From Dolomedes plantarius (taxonomy: Eukaryota > Arthropoda > Arachnida > Araneae > Dolomedidae): a stretch of DNA of 64,000 nucleotides. A program made the translations under genes and the position numbers. Below are positions 46,272-61,329 of the stretch, piece by piece (within the stretch, counting starts at the first letter, position 1; each line of letters starts with the position of its first letter). The notes beneath the pieces were generated by a model, which saw nothing but the letters and a program-made list of their open reading frames with translations, was not told the DNA's origin and did not search any database. Location: contig OU015496.1 of the NCBI GenBank assembly GCA_907164885.2, forward strand, positions 107,474,322-107,538,321, given 5' to 3'.

Positions 46272-49200
46272 TAGTTGAGGTCAGGTCAGGAAAGGTCAGC
46301 GTGGATTTATCTGAATTCTAACGAGGAGGGTCATGCCTTGCTTTATCATTTGAATCTCCCTTGAAATTTATCGTAAACGTCTCGTAAAGTTTCATGCAGA
46401 ACTGTATACCAGCACGCCATTTTTTCTTGTTTAACGTACTTTGTATTTGTATTTGTATTTGTTTAAATGGATTTCAGAATAAATATACTGTGTTATTTTT
46501 AGAACTAACAACCACGAAACTCATAACATCAAATATGAGCTTTAAAATTTAAAATACTCAAAATCAACACGTAATTAATTATCTCCATTTAAAATATATC
46601 ACTCTTTTAAGCTGTTAATAAGTGAAAATGATCAAAACGTAATTTTTAAATTGTATAAGTCGTTATCACTTCAGTTTACAGTTTTAATGCACTAGCGTGT
46701 TTCCTTTAAATCCATAAGCCAACAGGCAAAATTCGGCACTCAGAATATTTACAATTGATGTAGACTTAAAAATTTTAAATAAATAAATAGTGAAATATTT
46801 AATAAGATGATTTATCAGCCCAGTGTTATTAATTAGGCGAAATTAGTGGCAGTAAGATTGCATTTCTCTGAAAATGCTAAATAAACGCGATTTATCACTT
46901 TCAATATTGCCTATAACCGGAAATATTATACCTAAAACAGTTCCTAAAACAATAAAAAAATTATTTTTCTCATGTTAGAATTCAGCATAGTTTTAAATCG
47001 ATCTCACGATAATTCATGGCTGTAAAATTACCCTAAACCAAATATGATTTAATATGATAATAGATTCAAGTTTATCTCACAAATCACATAATATAATTAT
47101 ATACTCATAAATGAATTTCAATTCATAACTATGGAAAGAGTTTTATAGGAAAATTTTGTGATGAAGCTGAAACCACTCTATTCATATAAAAAAATTACAT
47201 TAAAAAAATAACTCATATGAAATCCTACAAACAGCAAGCAACATGAAATCTCAAAACACAGGTATTCTGTGCTGAGTATACGCAGAAAAACCTCCGTAAT
47301 CATGATTGATAGCATGTCAAATGCATAAACCTCTTTTATACATTATTTATAGAGTGTCATTAATTCCTAGACTACCGCAGCTACGTATCCTTTTTCCAAG
47401 CCAAGATCCCGAAAGAAAAAGCGCACAAAAATTCCTCAATCAGAAAACAAACAAAACTCTATCAATTCTCCTACATGATGCGTCCGTATTACATGGTGAA
47501 ACCATCTGGAATTTCTTGATGCACAGCATAATAAATTCTTTCCAATTGCAGGTTTTCGCAAACAGATGGGATAGCCTTTTCAAAACAAATGTAGGCAATA
47601 TCGTATTAGCTATATTCATAAATAATGTTCAAAACCGTGAATGAATAAGTGTAAATATTTTCTGAAAATAAAATTGATTAAAACTTAGAGCCTACGACTC
47701 AACTTAGAGCTTATGGATTATTGATTATCCTTTACAAAAACGGAAATCTAGATGTTTTAAAAATATCAATGACTTTAACATTAAATTCATATCTTAACAA
47801 TAATATATATATATATAATGTGTGTGTATGTGCATGTATGTATGTATATATGTATGTATATATATAATATTTAGTTACTAATTAGTTACTTATTCAGAAT
47901 TTCAGTATCTATTAGCCAGTTTCAATAAGTTATTTGTTGAAGCATTGGACCTATATTGTATGCAATTATGCTCCATGCATCATCGAATCCGAAAGAGTTT
48001 CTTCATTCATACTTCGGTTTCAGTGTCGAGTGTTTTTGTAGACTTGGAAGAAGCAACTTGAATCTGTTTTTCTGTAACATTTCTTTTTCCACTACTTTGT
48101 TAAATATTGCCTAGTGGCAAGGTGTGTTTATCTTAAAAGTTGCATTCTTTCATAAACAACCTTTAGTTTAATGATAATAATGTATGTTCTGTTGTTAAGG
48201 GGATGCCATCATTACACTTTATTCCACTAGTATATTTAATCTGGTTTTCTCTAAGTGCCTTATTTTTTTAATTTAATCTTTCTTATATTAATTTTCTGTT
48301 CAATGAGATTTGCTACATTTTGCGCCTAATTGTTCAATTCATATTATAAATTTGTTTTTTCCACATTTTTTTCTCTCCAGATAATGGAGTATTGGTGCAC
48401 GTGCGTTCCAGGTAGTTTACTTTTTTCCTTAAATGAACAATGCATTGCACCATGTCAATGTACCTAATGAAATGAGTTTTATATTCCGCTTCTTCACATG
48501 AATGGTATAACAAACATACAAACATTCCACTCAATAATATGAATTTGAGCTAATGAGTTGACATCCCACATGTTTCCCTCCGTGTGGACGTTTAGGAACG
48601 TTTGATGTGTTTTTTCATTCTACCTTTTCACCTAATTGACTATTACAGAGTCTCTATATACAGACACATACGTTTACATTTATAGAAGTATATATCTCTG
48701 ATAGAGAAAGGGCGAGAGAGAATTTTTTATTGCGAGTGAAGATTTAATAAATTTTCATAAGATTATGATAATCAATATGATTCTATAGTATTCTGCCCAA
48801 TATCCAAGTCAGCTACTCTAAAATACATTCAAAGAACATACCAGAAATATTTTCCATTGGTATTCAACTATTTCTTTAGGAAAAGGCCTCGTGCCATCCT
48901 GAGTCTGTCGTCTTAAATTTTTTGTTTGTCCTCGTCATTTAAACAAAAATTTAAAAATATATATAAAAAACTATACTTGGCTTGCTAAGACAAAAAACAT
49001 TTAAAAAAATTTATAAAATTAAACAAAAACCTATTTTCTATCCTTAAACTTTCTTTTAGCTTATTATTGACTCAGAGCAAATCCTTTGGCTTTGCTCATT
49101 TCGTAGTATTAGAACTCATGGATTCTGAACCTTATTTCTCTATCCAATCACTTTACTCTATTCTCTCTCAACTTGCCAATTGAAATCCATCTTACAGACA

Positions 49201-49660
49201 GCCATTGACTCCACCCCCACCAGCGTATCAGCTCGAAGATCCAAGGGACATCCAATCAGAACTTCCCATTTTCACCCTCCTATGTACTGACCAGAAGACT
49301 CATTGCTTCACTTTTTGTGTTGCATTTCCTGAACTTTTGACGTTTCACAACGAACTTTTTTCTACTTTCTGAGGAAATCCAGCTCTTCGTAGTTAAAATT
49401 ATGAAATATCTGAGTTTGAAGGCGTTGGCCTAGGAAACTCAGTTAGAACATTTTGTCCTATGGTTCTATGGTTTAGTAAGCACTTGTAGACTTCCGCTCT
49501 AACATACACATGGGATTTGTTATCTTCTTCCTTACAAGAGCAACAATTTCAAAATGTATACTAACGAAAAGTTTAAAAATCATAGTTTTTGATACTATAC
49601 ATAAAATATTATAAAGTGCTAAATTTATATTTATTTATCAAGTTAAAAATAATAATTCAT
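46272..49660. other. no gene recognised, 3.4 kb
   Basis: Mostly AT-rich. It contains (TTTGTA)n at 46441-46464 and a short TA/TG tract at 47802-47872. A 112-codon plus ORF at 47306-47644 has no recognisable domain. The stretch 49583-49690 resembles 56297-56390 (shared GATACTATACATAAAATATT and a CT run), a small dispersed repeat of unknown origin. Confidence 0.5.
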
Positions 49661-49670
49661 TCTCTCTCTT

Positions 49671-49700
<30 letters not shown>
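49661..49700. repeat. (TC)n(TA)n microsatellite
   Basis: Short compound tract directly before a Helitron 3' end. Confidence 0.95.
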
Positions 49701-49701
<1 letters not shown>

Positions 49702-49702
<1 letters not shown>

Positions 49703-49853
49703 CTAGCTGAAAACCCGCGCTTCGCTACGGAGTACATTCAAATTAAATACAACGGTCAACGTATGCAATTTATGCCAAAAAATAAATATATATATTTATA
49801 ATAAATGCGATGATCAATGTATACAATTGATGTAAAATATATATCTATATATC

Positions 49854-49885
<32 letters not shown>

Positions 49886-50407
49886 AAAAAATCGTAAGGG
49901 ATATGCGTTTTTTTTGGATAATATCCAATCGTCTGCTGCATTGGAAAGAGAAAAAAAATATTTTTTTTTGTCTATTTAGTTGTTACGCACGTGACGATAA
50001 ATATATTGAAAGTACCAGAAAAAAAAATCACGTGATCAGCATTTAATAAATTAAATTCTAAAAATTAATCTTTAAAAATTCACCAAAAATCAGGAAATGG
50101 AGGTAAAAATTCGAAAAAAATATCATTTTGAAGGAAATTTTATGATCTTTCTCTTGATATAAATTTTATAACTCTCAATGTATTATTTTCAATGCAAACG
50201 TAAAAAAAGTTTAAAAAACATCTTAAAAATTTAATTTTAAAAAATCTAAGAAGAATTTTAAAAAATCTTTCTTAGTGCACCCCTACACTATTAGAAGAAT
50301 CGCCATGCAAAATTTCAGCCCTTTAGGTCCAGCGGTTTGGTCTGTGCGTTGTATGTCAGTCAGTCAATCTGTGAATGAATGAGTCAGTTACGGAACTGTT
50401 TTATATC
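49702..50407 (-). mobile_element. Helitron family B copy 4, complete (706 bp)
   Basis: In minus orientation, the left edge read on that strand is CGTAGCGAAGCGCGGGTTTT then CAGCTAG, a GC hairpin and the CTAG terminus. The right edge is the family 5' end (ATATAAAACAGTTCCGTAAC). The target word AATAAATTAAATTCTAAAAA is intact at about 50045. No coding. TA tracts sit inside near 49840-49880. Confidence 0.85.
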
Positions 50408-50410
50408 TAT

Positions 50411-51903
50411 CTGATCAGTAGAAATAAAGTTAGAGGGGGATACTCTAGATTTGTGTGCACGGCCGCCATCTTGGATTTTTCCGCCAGGGTTTGGCGCATT
50501 TCTCATGGCGATAATTATTGCGTTCTGGTAAAAATAACCCAATGTCAAATTCTCTAATTTTAAGATCAAACAGTTATTTCTGATGTGATCTTTTAATCTA
50601 TACTAATATATAAAGAGAGAGCGGATTTTGTACGTGGAGGGTAATCTCCGGAACCACTGCACCTATTTGAAAAATTCTTTCACAATTTGACAGATACATT
50701 ATTCCAGATGGACATAGGCTATATATTATGCATATCTGATCAGTAGAAATAAAGTTAGAGGGGGATACTCTAGATTTGTGTGCACGGCCGCCATCTTGGA
50801 TTTTTCCGCCAGGGTTTGGCGCATTTCTCATGGCGATAATTATTGCGTTCTGGTAAAAATAACCCAATGTCAAATTCTCTAATTTTAAGATCAAACAGTT
50901 ATTTCTGATGTGATCTTTTAATCTATACTAATATATAAAGAGAGAGCGGATTTTGTACGTGGAGGGTAATCTCCGGAACCACTGCACCTATTTGAAAAAT
51001 TCTTTCACAATTTGACAGATACATTATTCCAGATGGACATAGGCTATATATTATGTATATCTGATCAGTAGAAATAAAGTTAGAGGGGGATACTCTAGAT
51101 TTGTGTGCACGGCCGCCATCTTGGATTTTTCCGCCAGGGTTTGGCGCATTTCTCATGGCGATAATTATTGCGTTCTGGTAAAAATAACCCAATGTCAAAT
51201 TCTCTAATTTTAAGATCAAACAGTTATTTCTGATGTGATCTTTTAATCTATACTAATATATAAAGAGAGAGCGGATTTTGTACGTGGAGGGTAATCTCCG
51301 GAACCACTGGACCTATTTGAAAAATTTTTTCACAATTTGACAGATACATTATTCCAGATGGACATAGGCTATATATTATGTATATCTGATCAGTAGAAAT
51401 AAAGTTAGAGGGGGATACTCTAGATTTGTGTGCACGGCCGCCATCTTGGATTTTTCCGCCAGGGTTTGCCGCATTTCGCATGGCGATAATTATTGCGTTC
51501 TGGTAAAAATAACCCAATGTCAAATTCTCTAATTTTAAGATTAAACAGTTATTTCTGATGTGATCTTTTAATCTATATCTATACTAATATATAAAGAGAG
51601 AGCGGATTTTGTACGTGGAGGGTAATCTCCGGAACCACTGCACCTATTTGAAAAATTCTTTCACAATTTGACAGATACATTATTCCAGATGGACATAGGC
51701 TATATATTATGTATATCTGATCAGTAGAAATAAAGTTAGAGGGGGATACTCTAGATTTGTGTGCACGGCCGCCATCTTGGATTTTTCCGCCAGGGTTTGG
51801 CGCATTTCGCATGGCGATAATTATTGCGTTCTGGTAAAAATAACCCAATGTCAAATTCTCTAATTTTAAGATCAAACAGTTATTTCTGATGTGATCTTTT
51901 AAT
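50411..51903. repeat. tandem array of a 325-bp Helitron-derived unit, ~4.6 copies
   Basis: Full units start at 50597, 50922, 51247 and 51578 with TCTATACTAATATATAAAG. A partial unit at 50411-50596 lacks the first ~140 bp. The first three full units are 325 bp long, and a 6-bp ATCTAT duplication precedes the last. Identity is about 98-99%. The first half of each unit (AGCGGATTTTGTACGTGGAG, TTCCAGATGGACATAGGCTA) is the 5' end of Helitron family D (53342, 55737). The second half (ACGGCCGCCATCTTGGATTT onward) is absent from those copies. The conserved ~98-codon minus-strand ORF simply reflects the repeat. Confidence 0.93.
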
Positions 51904-52738
51904 TACAGTATAATAATTTTAAGTCAGATCTCGGCCTTGAACTGGAAATCTGAGTTAAATTGACTATACTCAAAAGAGTAAATTATTTTTAAAACTAAGA
52001 GTCTTTTTGTTGAAAATTTTTGAATCCATTATCAGTTTTTCGTTAACTTTTTAAATTTAAGTTGCTTTTAATTTTGTTTATCGATTGTCAATTAGTATAC
52101 TATAATGATACACCATTTCATTTATTTGAAGTAAAAATTATCTGCCATCATTTTTTCTTAAAATGTAAAATACAGTATACATTTTAAATACAATAAATTT
52201 TAAAATATTTTATAATTCCAAGTTGTAGTGGATTACAAATAAATTTAAATAACTGAAGTTCAACTTCTCTCTCCCCAGGAACCTAAGTTAAGAAGTTAGT
52301 TAAGGTTAAGTTACTGGTTTAGAAAAAGGGTTTTTTTTTCTTATTTCCAACACAGCAGGATAAATGGTCAAATAATCATTGTCCCGATTTTATTGTATGC
52401 ACCAAATATTTGGTTAAGGTCAAATCTGAAGTAAAATTTCATTACCACAATGTCCTAACCCGAAAAAAAAAAAAAAAAAGAGTATCTGGTTACTCACCAT
52501 AAATTTATGGGTTCATAATTATTTTACATTTTTCAAAGCTGAATTTGAGATAATTTTTAAATTGCAAGTTATTTAGGTGGTACGAAAATGCTGTATTTTT
52601 TTCTAATTAACAATATATTGGCATAATATTTTGGTGATTCATTGCTATTAGTCAAAGAGTTAGGGCAAACTGAATACATGGCATTGAAATTTTATCTGTA
52701 AGTAAAATTCATTTGACCAAATTTTTCATATGGATCAT
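51904..52738. other. no feature recognised; poly-A run
   Basis: AT-rich. A17 at about 52464-52480. Confidence 0.5.
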
Positions 52739-53080
52739 AATTTGAAAAGGTAGTTTTTAATTAAAAATGACAAAAAGAAAATCTCAGTCCAACGATTAAA
52801 TGATTTTTCAAAAATATTTCTAAGTTTCATAATTTAAAAAGGTTGTTTTTATTAAAAAAACTAAAAGAAAAACCCAAAATTTCCAATATTTAAGAATTAT
52901 TTTTTCAAAAAAATTTCCAAGTTTCGTAATTTAAAAAACTGGTTTTTATCAAAAACCCAAAAATAAATCTAAGTCCAACGTTTAAATGATTTTTCAAAAA
53001 TTTTTCTAAGTTTCATAATTTAAACAGGTGTTTTTTATTAAAAAAGCTAAAAAAATTCAAAGTCCAGCGTTTTGAAAACA
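52739..53080. repeat. degenerate tandem repeat, ~92-bp unit, ~3.6 copies
   Basis: Units starting near 52740, 52832, 52930 and 53019 share AATTTAAAAAGGTTGTTTTT, AGTCCAACG and ATGATTTTTCAAAAATATTT followed by CTAAGTTTCAT. Copies are about 75-85% alike. Confidence 0.7.
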
Positions 53081-53177
53081 CCGCTTAAAACACATTGGCG
53101 AGAATTTTTCCACTCCTCAAAACACGGTAAAATCGCCAAGTTGGCGCAAAAAAATCCAAGATGGCGGAGTGCACACA
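53081..53177 (-). other. inverted scrap of the 325-bp unit's second half
   Basis: AAAATCCAAGATGGCGGAGT followed by GCACACAATT is the inverse of the GTGTGCAC-(CGGC)-CGCCATCTTGGATTTTT block of the tandem units, with GGCGC and TTGGCG words also shared. The similarity is short and the relation uncertain. Confidence 0.4.
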
Positions 53178-54133
53178 ATTATTAAGTAACGTAATATTAA
53201 TTTGAATATTATTTTAGGTGCTTAAAATAATTAAAAAAACATTCTTTACTTAAAATCCTTTTTTTATTTTTGTAGTTTTATTTCATCCCTTACTCTAATT
53301 TTGAAATACCAATGTGTATCTATACTTCTACAATCTATCTATCTATACTTACATATAAAGAGAGAGCGATTTTGTACGTGGAGGGTAATCTCCAGAACCA
53401 CTGCACCTATTTGAAAAATTCTTTCACTGTTTGAAAGGTACATTATTCCAGATGGACATAGGCTATATATTATGTATATCTGATCAGTAGAAATAAAGTT
53501 AGGGGCTTAATCCTAACAATCTCCATTCTTACCGCTACTATCCTCTACCACTTTTTGTGCCGAAGTCTTCAACGATCCTTAGCGTGGTGCTATCGCGGTG
53601 GGCTTCTGTTTTTACGATAGTGGTTAGAACCTAGCCGTTCTCCGGCACGCCCTTTTTCTTTTAAAAATTTAACTTTAATTATTTACTAACGTAATATTAA
53701 TTTGAATATTATTTTAGGAATATTATTTGAAAAAAAATATAATATTATTTAAAAAAAACATTCTTTACTTAAAATCCTTTTTTTATTTTTGTATTTTTAT
53801 TTCATCTCTTAACCTCTCTCTTTTAAAAAATTCACTTTAATTAATAACTAACGTAATATTACTTTGAATACTATTTTAGGTGCTTAAAATAATTAAAAAT
53901 ACATTCTTTACTTAAAATCCTTTTTTATTTTTCAATAAAACTACGGTCTCAAGCACACCTCTTTCTTTTAAAAAATTAACTTTAATTAATAAATAACGTA
54001 ATATTAATTTGAATATTATTTTAGGTGCTTAAAATAATTTAAAAAAAAATTCTTTACTTAAAATCATTTTTTATTTTTTTATTTTTATTTCATCTCTTAT
54101 TCTAATTTTGGGATACCAATGTGTATCTATACT
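53178..54133. repeat. mosaic: Helitron D 5' piece plus four AT-rich repeats
   Basis: A Helitron D 5' end (TCTATACTTACATATAAAG) starts at 53342 and runs to about 53655 through the CTTCAACGATCCTTAGCGTG and CTAGCCGTTCTCCGGCACGC words shared with 55737-56035. Around it are four copies of a ~150-bp block (about 53185, 53685, 53848 and 53992) with AACGTAATATTAATTTGAAT, TTAGGTGCTTAAAATAAT and TTCTTTACTTAAAATC. The block is also present once, decayed, in the complete copy at 56040-56110. Confidence 0.7.
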
Positions 54134-54966
54134 TCTATAATAATATACAAAGAGAGAGAGCAGATTTTGTATGTGGAGGGTAATGTACAACTTTTGTACA
54201 TTAAAATATACCTTACATCTTTTCCTTTGTCAACCGCAGTCAAGTAACCATAGTAACACCCTTTAGCTTACAGGGTCCGTTTTTCGAAATTGCTCTTTAC
54301 AACGGGAAAATGTTATCTACTTCCTATCCCCATTTTATATGGGGGACATTCAGCGTGGGGGGTCAGGGGAAAGAGTGGTTAATTGCTTTCTTATTGCTTT
54401 CTTACTATTGAAGAAGAATTTCAATAGTAGTTTATCGGCACTCCGTGCCTCTTTCATCTCTCAAAAGGCTGAAAATGGATGAACCGCGGGTGAACCGCCC
54501 TACTGATGTCTCTCGCCTGAAAAGAAATAGCCTCTAGCTAGAACGACAAAAGATTATTATTCAGTCCTTTTCGGCAAGATTGACCCCCCGTTCCCAGAAT
54601 GTCACCCAATTGTTCTTTGGGGGCAAAGACGTTAGGAAAGTCACAACGAAGTGGAATTCGAGACTATATCTCTGCCGACATCACACCGTATTTTTCGAGA
54701 GTATGTGCTTCGGATATATGCTATCCCACCCCGTAAGGAAAAGGTTTAATATTTTTAAGATTCAAGTAGAGGAGGTATTGATAAATACAAAAAGGATTTT
54801 TGAAACTGGCAACGTTAAATGGTTTATTGAAGAAAACTACATTTGGAACTACGCTTTTTATTGGACATTTAAGGTAAAAAAAGATATACAATTTATTGGC
54901 TATCAACTGGAAATTTATTCGTATAATATTTTGTTCAACCCGGACGAAGTCGGGACAGGCCGCTAG
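54134..54966 (+). mobile_element. Helitron family D, copy 2 (833 bp)
   Basis: The 5' end TCTATAATAATATACAAAGA is followed by AGCAGATTTTGTATGTGGAG. The 3' end has CCCGGACGAAGTCGGG, 9 nt, then CTAG (54963-54966). The last ~90 bp match copy 3 nearly exactly (TATTGGCTATCAACTGGAAA). The interior has fragments resembling repeat H (GATATATGCTATCCCACCCC at about 54715). A 128-codon ORF at 54580-54966 runs through the 3' hairpin and is not a gene. Confidence 0.8.
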
Positions 54967-55736
54967 TATATATATAAAGCAGTTTCGTGACTGACAGACA
55001 TTCAAGGCACAGACCAAACCGCTGGACCTAAAGGGCTGAAATGTTGCATGGAGATTCTTCTTATAGTGTAGGGGTGCGCCTTGAAAGATTTTTGAATAAT
55101 TCTTCTTACATTTTTTTAAATTAAATTTTTAAGCTGTTTTAGTAACTTTTTTTAAGTTGTCATTTAACATAATAATTTGAGGGTAATAAAATTGATATCA
55201 CAAGAGAGATCAGAACAATTCCTTTAAAATAAAGTCTATTTCAAATCTTTACCTCCATTTTCTGATTTTTGGTGAATTTTTAAAGATTAATTTTTAGAAT
55301 TTAATTTATTGAATGCTGATCACGTGTTTTCTTTTTGTGGTACTTAAATAAATTTATCGTCACGTGCCTAACAACAAAATAGAGGAAAAAATAATTCTTG
55401 CTAAAGCGGCAGACGATTGGATATTATCAAAAAAAATATTAAAATACGGTAAAAGATATGTTCCTCAAACTGTACTATATTAACTGTACTATATTCTTTA
55501 GTAGTTCCTATTAGATTTAATTTGAATATTTTCTTCTACATTATTTTGTCTATAAACATGTCCCTTACGATTTTTTATAAAATATATATATATATATATA
55601 TTTACATCAATTGTATACATTGATCGTCGTATTTATTATATATATATATTTTTTTTTTGTTTTGCATTTATTTGATACATTGACCGTTGTATTTAATTTA
55701 AATGTACTCCGTAGCGAAGTGCGGGTTTTCGGCTAG
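54967..55736 (+). mobile_element. Helitron family B copy 5, complete (770 bp)
   Basis: Starts directly at the CTAG/T junction of the previous Helitron with TATATATATAAAGCAGTTTC. It continues GACCAAACCGCTGGACCTAA and ends with CCGTAGCGAAGTGCGGGTTT, then CGGCTAG (CTAG 55733-55736). Non-coding. This is the only family B copy in plus orientation. Confidence 0.85.
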
Positions 55737-56300
<564 letters not shown>

Positions 56301-56380
56301 GTTATTGATACTATACATAAAATATTATCAAGTGCTAAATATAGATTTATCAAGTTAAACATAATAATTTTTACCTCTCT

Positions 56381-58283
<1,903 letters not shown>

Positions 58284-58367
<84 letters not shown>

Positions 58368-58388
58368 TTATTTATTTATTTATTTCAG
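58284..58388. repeat. (TA)n(TTTA)n microsatellite
   Basis: About 78 bp of TA followed by six TTTA units. Confidence 0.97.
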
Positions 58389-58720
58389 GTAGTCTCTTCT
58401 AACGAAACTACTTCGGATTATTACCGTAGATCACCTATCTTTGCTTACCACTTTTGTATGTATGTATGTGTTACGTATATATGTATCTATATATACGTAC
58501 ATTGTGTGTGTGTGTGAGTCAGTCAGTCAGTCAGTCAAAATTTTGACGCATCTTGGTAATTTTTTGTTTAAGTGTTTACTGCTTGTCCAAGCGATAGACT
58601 AGGTTTGGTGCGCTGCCAAAATTATAACACGAGAGGACGGACGGACGAATGGTTTTAGCGTCTGAAATTTTCCTCTCTGGAGGACTATTATGGAGGAACG
58701 TAATCCTACGTTAAAATTTA
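58384..58720. repeat. dispersed repeat family C, uninterrupted copy
   Basis: CAGGTAGTCTCTTCTAACGA at the start and GGAACGTAATCCTACGTTAA at the end match the two flanks of the Helitron at 4247-4914. The middle has GTATGTATGTATGT, a TG tract and CAGT repeats in place of the Helitron. Non-coding. Confidence 0.65.
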
Positions 58721-60763
58721 TTAGTACCAAATTTACTACACATCCATTTTTTGCATTGCATTTATGGATTCTAATGGCAAAAAAAATCCGAACTAATGCA
58801 GGAGTGATGCCATGAGCATTGGAAGAAACCCTTCCAATGGGCCTCATGAGTGGCGTACATTGACGTATCCCGCCATTAACCACTGCGGGATATCCTAAAT
58901 CTACATGACAATATGCCAAACGCGTTTTCTACACATATCCTGGCTCTTGATAACCTGAAATGAAAATGAGAAACAATTCATATATGAAAAGGTCATTTAA
59001 AAGAGAAAATTATAAAAACAAAAGAAACTATAAAAGGAAAACAAATGCAAACAAAATCAGGTTTTTAAAATACCTTACTAGGTTTTTAATAATTGCATAT
59101 TATCTATCTCATCGAACCGTTGTATAATATTGCTTTTAAGATCACTGATTAACATGGTATCATCTACATGATAGTTTATATAAATAAAGCAGAATATGCA
59201 GGAAAAATTCTAACATGCAAAAAAAAAGAAATCAACACATTCTATAAATTAATATACTATCTGTATGACATTATGTTTCCCATCATATTTTTAGAGATGA
59301 CTGGCGATAGAAGCGAAACAAGTTTTCCTGACTCTCAAATCCACTTTTCCTTTCTATGTTACAGGCTGCATAACCCAAGCTTTTACGTTCTTCTACACTG
59401 GTAAACAAGGTAACAATTAGAATGTAAATTTTTCCAGTACTTTTTAATCTATTTTTTTTTGGTGGGGGGATTGTCGTGCTTTCCTTTGAAGGAATTTATT
59501 TTCCTTCATACCTCAAATTAAAAATATGAATTTCCTAATTTGTAATTAGAAAGATTCCAAGAGGCAAATGCCGAGAAATTTTTCTCATAAGTATTGAAAA
59601 TTAGTGGCGTCAACAGATGCTTCTGTTTACTTAACAAATTAGCACATTCAATTAGACTAGATGAAATAACCAGAACAAGCGGAAACAAACTAATTCCCCC
59701 CATTTTTTGCGGCAGTCAGACATCACACAAACCCGTTTCAAAGAACACATGGACAGAGTTGAAAATTCCCTACATTTTAACAAGAGTTAAAAGCATAAGG
59801 GAATATAAACCACTTTTAGAAAAAGGAAACGGTAATAGAATATACCTGAATAATTCACTTTAAAAGACCGTAAATTACGGAGTTTAGGTCGAATTTCTAC
59901 ATTGCTAACTCCTTTCTTCAGCTGCTTTGCTTTTTGACAGGTATTCACGGACCATTTAAATTTTTTCTGTGTTTTCTTAACACTGAGATGGTTACAATTT
60001 TCTGTATTTTGTTTTCAATTCCACCCATCGAAGTTTCTTTGTCGTAGAATGGAAACACTCCTTGAGCACCAGAGGCGTGCCTTGTCTTATTATATAGCCG
60101 TTCTCTTACTGTTCTCGTGACGAAGAAAGCAGTTTGGGCTTTAGATATTCGAAATGCGCATCCCTTTTACTGTCTTTGATAGTGAATAATTAAGGCTGTT
60201 ATTACTAAACTAAGGTTATTCTAACGAAAAATGTGTTCTGAAGCAAATGTAATTTTCGATCTAGCTCGAGCAAGAGATTTCGAAATGGACAAATGGAGCT
60301 TTCAGATTAATTGGACAACCAAACTGTCCATAAGATTTCCATGCGAAAGGTATCTTGAGACGAAAAAATTTTACGATCTCAAGTGAGAAATTTGGGCTAG
60401 ACATTTTGAAGTTAAACGTAACTTCAAAATAACCGGTATAAGGTAACCTTGTTGTCGCCAGAGGCACTATTTTGGCTGGTATTGAGTCATCCGATGTGTA
60501 AATTTTAAGTGATAAAGTGATAGAAGACGATGAAAACTAAAAATTCCAACAATTTAAAGTTATTACGATGAAAAATTTGGCGGAAACAAAAGCTTTTCAA
60601 TGCCTCTCGTGAGGAATTGGTGTAAGAGATTTCAGAATGGACGAAATGCTTTGCGATAACTGGTATAAGCAAACCATATGTTCACCAAGGCGTCAGGTTT
60701 AAAATCGGATGAGAGTAGAAAAACACTGTTGGTAATATGAGAAGAAACCGGTTTCAGCATTAA
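58721..60763. other. no gene recognised, 2 kb
   Basis: Several open but unrecognised short frames (for example minus 58599-58919 and plus 59594-59863). A ~26-bp word, AAGAGATTTCGAAATGGACA at 60278, recurs as AAGAGATTTCAGAATGGACG at about 60627, hinting at a diverged ~350-bp direct duplication. Confidence 0.45.
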
Positions 60764-61329
60764 CCCTCTGACGGTACAGTGGTTTGAGACGAAATTGATG
60801 GTATGATATCTATTTTGACGATGTTTTTGGTAAAAATACGTACACAATAAGCATTTTTGTTGTATAATAACATTTATTGATAATATTTTACACGAAAAAA
60901 AAAACTTTTTATAGGGAAAGAAAGACCAACGAATTGTAATTTTGCTAAACAAAGAAAATCTCCCTGGCATTTACATAGAATGTTGTATATATTAGGTCTA
61001 ATATGTAATTTAGTCTTGAACCTAGTTTTAGAAGTTACTGAACCAAATTTCCGAGCACAAATATGTAAAAAATAATATATACTGCCCTTTTTCTCCTTCA
61101 AAATCGAAATAAAAATCTTAAAAAAATGGCTAGTGATCATGAATAACGTTTTTCAACAAAGACACTCATATTTACTGCAAACTTATAAATGCAAATGCTC
61201 CAACACCTGTTGCAAGAATTACTGTTAGGGTTCCTTGTCAACTCGATCTCTTGCAATGAGAGGGGAGAGTACGGGAGGTGGAAAACACACCCCTGGGTCG
61301 GATCTAACCCCCATCGTACCGTTAAAGGG
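60764..61329. mobile_element. piggyBac-like miniature element, 566 bp
   Basis: TTAA at 60760-60763 precedes CCCTCTGACGGTAC. The right end, complement CCCTTTAACGGTACGATGG, is followed by TTAT (a TTAA with one change). The inverted ends match 12 of 14 bases. The minus strand near 60950-61100 contains a weakly Cys-containing stretch (LCKCQGDFLCL) that could be a relic of the Cys-rich piggyBac C-terminus, but that is speculative. Confidence 0.65.

Noticed and set aside
47306..47644. 112-codon plus-strand ORF
   Set aside because: No domain, no repeat homology, AT-driven composition, no supporting splice or promoter evidence.
50598..51875. Four near-identical ~98-codon minus-strand ORFs
   Set aside because: They reflect the 325-bp tandem unit. 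The frame starts and stops at repeat features, and there is no domain or upstream gene structure.
50411..51903. CRISPR-like regular repeat spacing
   Set aside because: The units are identical throughout with no variable spacers, and the DNA is eukaryotic.
54580..54966. 128-codon plus-strand ORF
   Set aside because: It ends inside the 3' hairpin and CTAG of a non-autonomous Helitron, and the frame is not kept in the sister copy at 55737-56201.
60261..60467. Minus-strand ORF and weak plus-strand resemblance to a repeated protein module
   Set aside because: I considered a spider MATH-type domain, but no diagnostic motif could be matched.
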